41,668 bases of DNA, from the NCBI GenBank assembly GCA_022561055.1, contig JADFRY010000007.1, positions 1 through 41,668 on the forward strand. The letters are read 5' to 3'. A program made the position numbers and the translations under genes. The stretch comes from Nanobdellota archaeon (GTDB lineage Archaea > Nanobdellota > Nanobdellia > Pacearchaeales > GW2011-AR1). This document shows, piece after piece, positions 38,901-41,668 of this stretch. The notes under the pieces are model-generated. The model was not told the DNA's origin. It saw only the letters and a list, made by a program, of their open reading frames with translations, and did no database searches. Positions within the stretch are counted from its first letter, which is position 1. Each line of letters opens with the position of its first letter.

Positions 38901-39812
38901 AACTTTATATGCAACAATACTTGCGCCAGGAGCAACACCGGTCAATCTACCTCTTCTTCCTGCAGCAGTTGCCGCTACATGTGTTCCATGCCCCATATCA
39001 TCCATGGGATCAGGATCATTATTTACAAAATCCCATCCATCAATCACCTTACATCCTGCTCCGAAACAGCCTCCCAGATCCTGATGGGTGTAGTCAACGC
39101 CAGTATCAATAATACCAATAGTCACTCCTTTTCCAGTTATACATGTTTCTTCATTAGTTACATCTTCACAAGAATACTCAGTCGAACCCCATAAACTCGA
39201 CTCCCAAACTTTATCAGCTCTGATTAAAGGAACAGAATCCATTAAAGTAGTTCGCACCTCAAAATTAGGAGTTACTTTTTTCACATAAGGCAAATTTTCT
39301 ATTTTAGGCACATTTTCTACATCAATGCCATCAATCGCAACTCCACTGAATACAACGTCAAACTCATTAAGAATAATAAAGCCAGGACTTATCTTTTGTA
39401 ACTCTTTTTTTAATTTATCTTCAGTTTTCTTTATTCTATTTTTCTGTTTAACTATTTCGTCATGGAGTTTATTACTCTCTAAGCCTTTTAAGCTCACATA
39501 AACATGAGATGCCGGTTCATCTAAAAATTCAATAATCCACCCTTTCTGAATTGGCTCTCTGTCAATATTATCAATATCATCAAATCCTTCCACTGTATCA
39601 AAAATATTATCTCTTTCTGCTCTAATATCTTGGAAATCACTTTCTGCTACTAACTCATCCGTCCCAAATTCACTTTTCTCTCCTAAATCATCAGAATCAA
39701 CACCACCCAACTTAGGCGCAAGAAGAACTCCTGTTGTAATATAATTATAACTAGCAACGACAACTAACAAAGCAACCAAAACAATAACAATCGTCCACCA
39801 CTCTTTTCGCAT
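35937..39812 (-). CDS. Large secreted subtilisin-like protease with beta-helix and LamG domains (1291 aa)
   Basis: Signal/anchor segment at 6-25. An I9-type prodomain spans about 90-185, then the S8 catalytic domain with D236 in I-I-D-T-G-V-D, H275 in G-H-G-T-H-V-A, oxyanion N381 in A-A-G-N-A and S465 in G-T-S-M-A-A-P-H. All catalytic residues are present. After a fibronectin-like region (about 535-620), Asn-rich repeats of the parallel beta-helix (NosD/PbH1) type span about 660-960, and a C-terminal LamG/concanavalin-like domain spans about 1080-1291 (L-L-V-H-Y-K-F-D-E ... F-R-L-Y-N-R-V-L-S-D-A-E-I). Probably attached to the cell or to polysaccharide, degrading proteins and feeding the Liv transporter downstream (inference). 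The last 75 residues are nearly repeated at the right edge. Confidence 0.93.
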   Translation of the reverse strand: MRKEWWTIVIVLVALLVVVASYNYITTGVLLAPKLGGVDSDDLGEKSEFGTDELVAESDFQDIRAERDNIFDTVEGFDDIDNIDREPIQKGWIIEFLDEPASHVYVSLKGLESNKLHDEIVKQKNRIKKTEDKLKKELQKISPGFIILNEFDVVFSGVAIDGIDVENVPKIENLPYVKKVTPNFEVRTTLMDSVPLIRADKVWESSLWGSTEYSCEDVTNEETCITGKGVTIGIIDTGVDYTHQDLGGCFGAGCKVIDGWDFVNNDPDPMDDMGHGTHVAATAAGRRGRLTGVAPGASIVAYKVLNENGRGYFSGIIAAIERSVDPNQNNNFSEHLDVISLSLGAYCFFEYNRDCGPDDPTSTAIDNAVAVGVVSVVAAGNAGQLGYGYISSPGVARKAVTVGASDKSDVIASFSSRGPVMGLNFGLIKPDVVAPGVDICAAQWDDWLSRLRCLDNKHISISGTSMAAPHVSGTAALMIQKNPDWTPDEIKMALRNTAVDLGYDFLTQGYGRIDALLAVLSDKPPVAILNTSGFINGTVNITGVVYADDFSSYKVEYGRGTNPTDWILLIESQTLPTNGILYENWNTEIIEDSVYNLKLTVTTITNTSSEDTTFIVLVNNPNKEFSCSSCLECNIYADIPGANIQLTENISTSSSCISVTKDDISIDCRGHTIKHEISSNSYRYPSAISSYLRNIHNKNIKITNCNIENFGDEGIALRYTDNAVILNNSLSGNGYGLYIWMSKNATLKSNSFTNNSWKGLLVYGLFDPATLNHSIDTSNLVGGLPIYYFFDIENSVIENLQSGHIQVSYGENITIKNNNVVGDGIILSDTNNSEISNNVLSNITANSGIHLGHLGILNTVKNQNYKILNNYISIVGFHGAGIVVRDYDFDNDYVRRIENNTIDVSGIHWDGMFINAYKISIIGNNVSSGSCAIKGWMEEPWIEYNFFNTGTSSVFMSCGMSFFPFGRPLNPLIRHNSIISHTGAAMIYEPRAPLELSYNGEGNFWGRMEEPYFCEAENPHPNCLYSWNSFRDDVIDSCPYNQSYPYGEWPESPICPVELLVHYKFDEIVNGMTPDSSIYGRDADVFAAGLVPGKIDGALNFSGWRGRVIVEDDPFLYFDEEMTISAWVNTRRKWKTFQTIVWKGNPDGSPGSVMSDNREFALFLAGVRDPSTGGFNSKVQLAFTPENRIGVGQFACTTDTFPIRVENWWYHVAGVIDVRNQVVKIYVDGVEVKTCNIPSVSNIRNTNGPLVVGNKMPLPAGNGTGFEGKIDDFRLYNRVLSDAEIFDLANI

Positions 39813-39924
39813 AAACCTAGAAAGTAATTTGATTTAAATAATTATCCTTGATATAATGTTGCAACTTCCAACCATCCAAAGCGCTCTAAGTAATTTATAA
39901 GTTTTGGTTTTAATCTTAATCTTA

Positions 39925-40287
39925 TTATTTTAGTTTTTCATTTAATATCTTTTTTGACCTTTCAATTATTTTAGATAGCTTTTCTCTTTTATTTTGCAAA
40001 TAAATGGATTCTATTTGTTTTCCTTCATAAGAGCTTTTGTTTCTTCTTATCCTAAGGTCTTGAATTACTTCAATATCAAACTCACTAAATTCCCTGTATT
40101 TCTTCATAAAATCTATCAGATCTTTATGAGCATTCTCTCCCCTAACACTACATCCATCTATTAAAGCAATCGCAGTAAATAATTCTTTTATTATTTCAAT
40201 AACCCTCTCTATAGATTTAACAAGTGCTTTAGACTCCTTATCATCTCTTTTCTTCAATTCCAAAAAGTTTTCTTTCGCCCCTCCCAT
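39925..40287 (-). CDS. HEPN-like protein with an R-x4-H motif (120 aa)
   Basis: The protein is all-helical. S-V-R-G-E-N-A-H-K-D contains R-x4-H, the RNase signature of HEPN toxins, and the I-R-R-N-K-S-S-Y-E-G end with the R-N-x-x-x-Y-x-G pattern is typical of archaeal HEPN members. The start at 40287 (MGGAKENF) is preferred because AAGGA lies 8 nt before it; a longer frame to 40323 exists. It overlaps the end of the upstream HEPN gene in another frame, so the two are translationally linked. It forms a module with the nucleotidyltransferase gene. Confidence 0.65.
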   Translation of the reverse strand: MGGAKENFLELKKRDDKESKALVKSIERVIEIIKELFTAIALIDGCSVRGENAHKDLIDFMKKYREFSEFDIEVIQDLRIRRNKSSYEGKQIESIYLQNKREKLSKIIERSKKILNEKLK

Positions 40288-40813
40288 AAACAATATCCTT
40301 AACGACATCAATAAATTCAACACATAAGTTTTCTATTTTATCGAGCTGTTCTTCATCCTTAACTTCAATATCAACACCATATGTGTAATCTTCCCTTAAC
40401 TCAATAAGACTATCCCCATAATTCTTTTTCTCTTCTTCATATTTCATAAATTCAATAATACCCTTATCAATTGATATCTTGCCTTGCTCTTGTAATAATT
40501 CCATTAATGCAATAGTACAGGTTTGATTTTTAGATTCATATCCCTGTTTTATCGCAATTGCTAAAAAACAATGATACAGTGTGTAAAATCCAGCAGTTAT
40601 AGACCAGTCTGAAGAATTGTTTTTTCTTAGAAGCTTGAATACTTCTAAATTATGTCTCGCTTTTTCTACATGTTCTAGAGCAAGTTTTTTATTTGGTTCA
40701 ACTTTCAATAAACCACGATGATGAGCTTTCCTTTTCTGATTCTTAAGCCCTTCAATCTCTTTCTCTGCTTTTTTCAAGCACCAATTAACATGTTTAGAAG
40801 CTTGTGAATCCAT
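40241..40813 (-). CDS. HEPN-domain protein, partner of the nucleotidyltransferase (190 aa)
   Basis: The N-terminal 40 residues are basic and helical. The core is a HEPN helical bundle: A-L-E-H-V-E-K-A-R-H-N-L-E-V-F-K-L-L, S-D-W-S-I-T-A-G-F-Y-T-L-Y-H-C-F-L-A-I-A. A conserved R-E-D-Y-T-Y-G (about 141-147) occurs in the third helix region. The classical R-x4-6-H is not clear in this protein. It overlaps the end of the nucleotidyltransferase gene by 20 nt and the start of the second HEPN gene by 47 nt. HEPN and MNT pairs act as toxin and AMPylating antitoxin in other archaea and bacteria. Confidence 0.75.
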   Translation of the reverse strand: MDSQASKHVNWCLKKAEKEIEGLKNQKRKAHHRGLLKVEPNKKLALEHVEKARHNLEVFKLLRKNNSSDWSITAGFYTLYHCFLAIAIKQGYESKNQTCTIALMELLQEQGKISIDKGIIEFMKYEEEKKNYGDSLIELREDYTYGVDIEVKDEEQLDKIENLCVEFIDVVKDIVYGRGERKLFGIEEKR

Positions 40814-41384
40814 TTATAATCTCCATATATTCATCATATCCATACAAAACAACAGCTGTTTTAATTATTTCTATCATAGACTTATTATTATCTTTTATAT
40901 TTCTTACAAAATCTTCTTTTGTTGCTTTAATTACATGTAATTTTTTAGGCAAAATGTTCTGAATCTTCTCAATTTTCTTATTCACTTCACGAATATCTTT
41001 TTCATCAAGAATCAGAAATACATCTATGTCTTTGGCTCGAGAATAGTTTCTAGATGCAGACCCATAAAATAATACAATTCTCCCTTTCTTGTGTAATGAC
41101 TCAAACTCATCCTTCCATCTTAAGTATTTGCTTGCTTCATTAATTAAAATAAATGCAATTAATTTCTGTACAAATTCATCTTCTATATTAACCCTATACA
41201 CAATTGATTTCCCAATCTTTTTACTTGCCAGAATGTTAGATACCTCAAACCTTTTCAAAATCTTCATAGTCCCAACCTGCGTTATTCCTAGTTCCTTGCT
41301 TAGAGAATTTGCATTATAAAAATTACTAATATCTTTGTAAATAAACAACAACGCTTCCTGTTCTTTCTTTGTTAGTTCTATCAT
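40794..41384 (-). CDS. Nucleotidyltransferase with N-terminal winged helix (MNT-type, 196 aa)
   Basis: Residues 1-75 are a winged helix-turn-helix (MIELTKKEQEALLFIYKD..., S-L-S-K-E-L-G-I-T-Q-V-G-T-M-K-I-L-K-R-F). Residues 85-180 are a minimal nucleotidyltransferase with the G-S-x-x-x-x-x-x-x-x-D-x-D motif (V-L-F-Y-G-S-A-S-R-N-Y-S-R-A-K-D-I-D-V-F). In MNT/HEPN systems this partner AMPylates and silences the HEPN toxin. Start at 41384 is preferred over 41474 because the longer frame would translate through the promoter and operator. Its DNA-binding half fits autoregulation at the palindrome at 41404-41428. Confidence 0.85.
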   Translation of the reverse strand: MIELTKKEQEALLFIYKDISNFYNANSLSKELGITQVGTMKILKRFEVSNILASKKIGKSIVYRVNIEDEFVQKLIAFILINEASKYLRWKDEFESLHKKGRIVLFYGSASRNYSRAKDIDVFLILDEKDIREVNKKIEKIQNILPKKLHVIKATKEDFVRNIKDNNKSMIEIIKTAVVLYGYDEYMEIINGFTSF

Positions 41385-41403
41385 TGTATAACTTCTAATT
41401 ATG

Positions 41404-41428
41404 ATATAATAACTAACAGTTATTATAT
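41404..41428 (-). promoter_or_regulatory. Perfect 25-bp operator-like palindrome in the MNT promoter
   Basis: Arms ATATAATAACT and AGTTATTATAT (11 bp each) flank a 3-nt AAC spacer. The sequence overlaps the expected start-site region and the TATA-like CTTTATATAATA (about 41421-41432), 20-44 nt before the MNT ATG. It is a natural binding site for the winged-helix domain of MNT. Confidence 0.6.
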
Positions 41429-41439
41429 AAAGCTTTCCA

Positions 41440-41668
41440 CTATATATTGGCCAAATCAAATATTTCAGCATCACTCAAAACCCTATTATAAAGCCTAAAA
41501 TCATCAATCTTCCCTGTAAATCCTGCACTGCTATTAACAGTAGGCAATGGCATCTTATTCCCTACAACCAACAAACCGTTTGTATTTCTAATATTTGATA
41601 TATTAGGAAGAACACATCTCTTGACTTCTACTCCATCAACAAAAATCTTCATCACTTGATTTCTAACA
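41440..41668 (-). CDS. C-terminus of a second LamG-domain protein, truncated by the right edge
   Basis: The minus-strand frame is open from the right edge to a TAG at 41440-41442, with residues V-R-N-Q-V-M-K-I-F-V-D-G-V-E-V-K and the L-Y-N-R-V-L-S-D-A-E-I-F-D-L-A-N-I end. This C-terminal 75 residues aligns almost without gaps to the end of the subtilase at 35937. DNA similarity is high. The N-terminus and other domains are outside the window. Confidence 0.85.
   Translation of the reverse strand, partial: VRNQVMKIFVDGVEVKRCVLPNISNIRNTNGLLVVGNKMPLPTVNSSAGFTGKIDDFRLYNRVLSDAEIFDLANI

Noticed and set aside
39925-40813. Single HEPN gene broken by a frameshift
   Set aside because: Both products have their own HEPN-type ends and the second has an RBS-like AAGGA before its ATG; still, sequencing error cannot be fully excluded.
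41385-41474. Longer start for the nucleotidyltransferase at 41474
   Set aside because: It would translate through the TATA box and the perfect operator palindrome and overlap the LamG gene end.

Overview
The window is AT-rich and looks like a chromosomal segment of a DPANN archaeon, probably in the Woesearchaeota/Pacearchaeota part of Nanoarchaeota. The archaeal evidence is direct. Many genes have a TATA-like box 21-30 nt upstream of the ATG, meaning leaderless transcripts. A tRNA-Leu carries a 45-nt intron at 37/38 inside a textbook bulge-helix-bulge. RtcB, ADP-forming acetyl-CoA synthetase, archaeal Ogg2-type glycosylase, RelE/RelB and MNT/HEPN genes are present. The phylum is inferred from small-protein style and gene mix and was not tested. 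No rRNA, CRISPR array or IS transposase was seen.

Layout. 1-4185 (minus) is the N-terminal 1395 residues of a giant secreted protein that runs off the left edge; it has two five-repeat propeller-like blocks and nine fibre-type 'GIGTTSP' motifs. 4201-8170 holds a small ribbon-helix-helix-like protein, small unknown proteins, a LAGLIDADG endonuclease, the intron-containing tRNA-Leu(UAA), tRNA-3'-end-like remnants with hairpins, and rtcB. 8265-10543 (plus) is an operon of ZIP transporter, Ogg2, HAD phosphatase and methylguanine methyltransferase. 10588-12890 (minus) has a membrane protein, acdA and a PEBP protein. 12989-17782 (minus) is a pyruvate (2-oxoacid) dehydrogenase operon: E1alpha, lipoate ligase, E1beta, a small unknown protein and E2; no E3 is present in the window.

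17851-23557 (minus) contains small redox and Arg-rich proteins, an ornithine-carbamoyltransferase-like enzyme, a cyclic-2,3-diphosphoglycerate-synthetase-like GTPase, a zinc ribbon, a secreted protein, carbamate kinase and a P-loop kinase. 23594-25220 has a convergent RelB/RelE-like pair and an aminotransferase. 25326-31269 is rich in exported proteins (soluble sugar dehydrogenase fold, metzincin, DUF3179, CcdA plus TlpA thiol-redox pair) and includes acdB. 31304-35821 is a complete branched-chain amino acid ABC transporter livFGMHK. 35937-39812 is a 1291-residue secreted subtilase with beta-helix and LamG domains. 39925-41384 is an MNT-HEPN-HEPN module with a perfect 25-bp operator-like palindrome. 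The right edge carries the C-terminus of a second LamG protein nearly identical to the end of the subtilase.

How the genes fit together (inference): a fermentative, amino-acid- and peptide-scavenging lifestyle. Secreted protease and LivFGHMK supply amino acids, the aminotransferase and 2-oxoacid dehydrogenase make acyl-CoA, AcdA/AcdB convert it to acid plus ATP, and the carbamoyltransferase/carbamate kinase pair gives another ATP. Giant fibre/propeller and LamG proteins suggest attachment to a host or particles.

Most unusual features: a family of short paired hairpin elements at five loci, two of them in frame inside E1beta and LivF; the giant propeller-fibre protein; the operator-controlled MNT-HEPN-HEPN module bracketed by duplicated LamG ends; the convergent toxin/antitoxin pair; and an OTC-like enzyme with an altered ornithine-binding loop beside a cDPGS-like GTPase.
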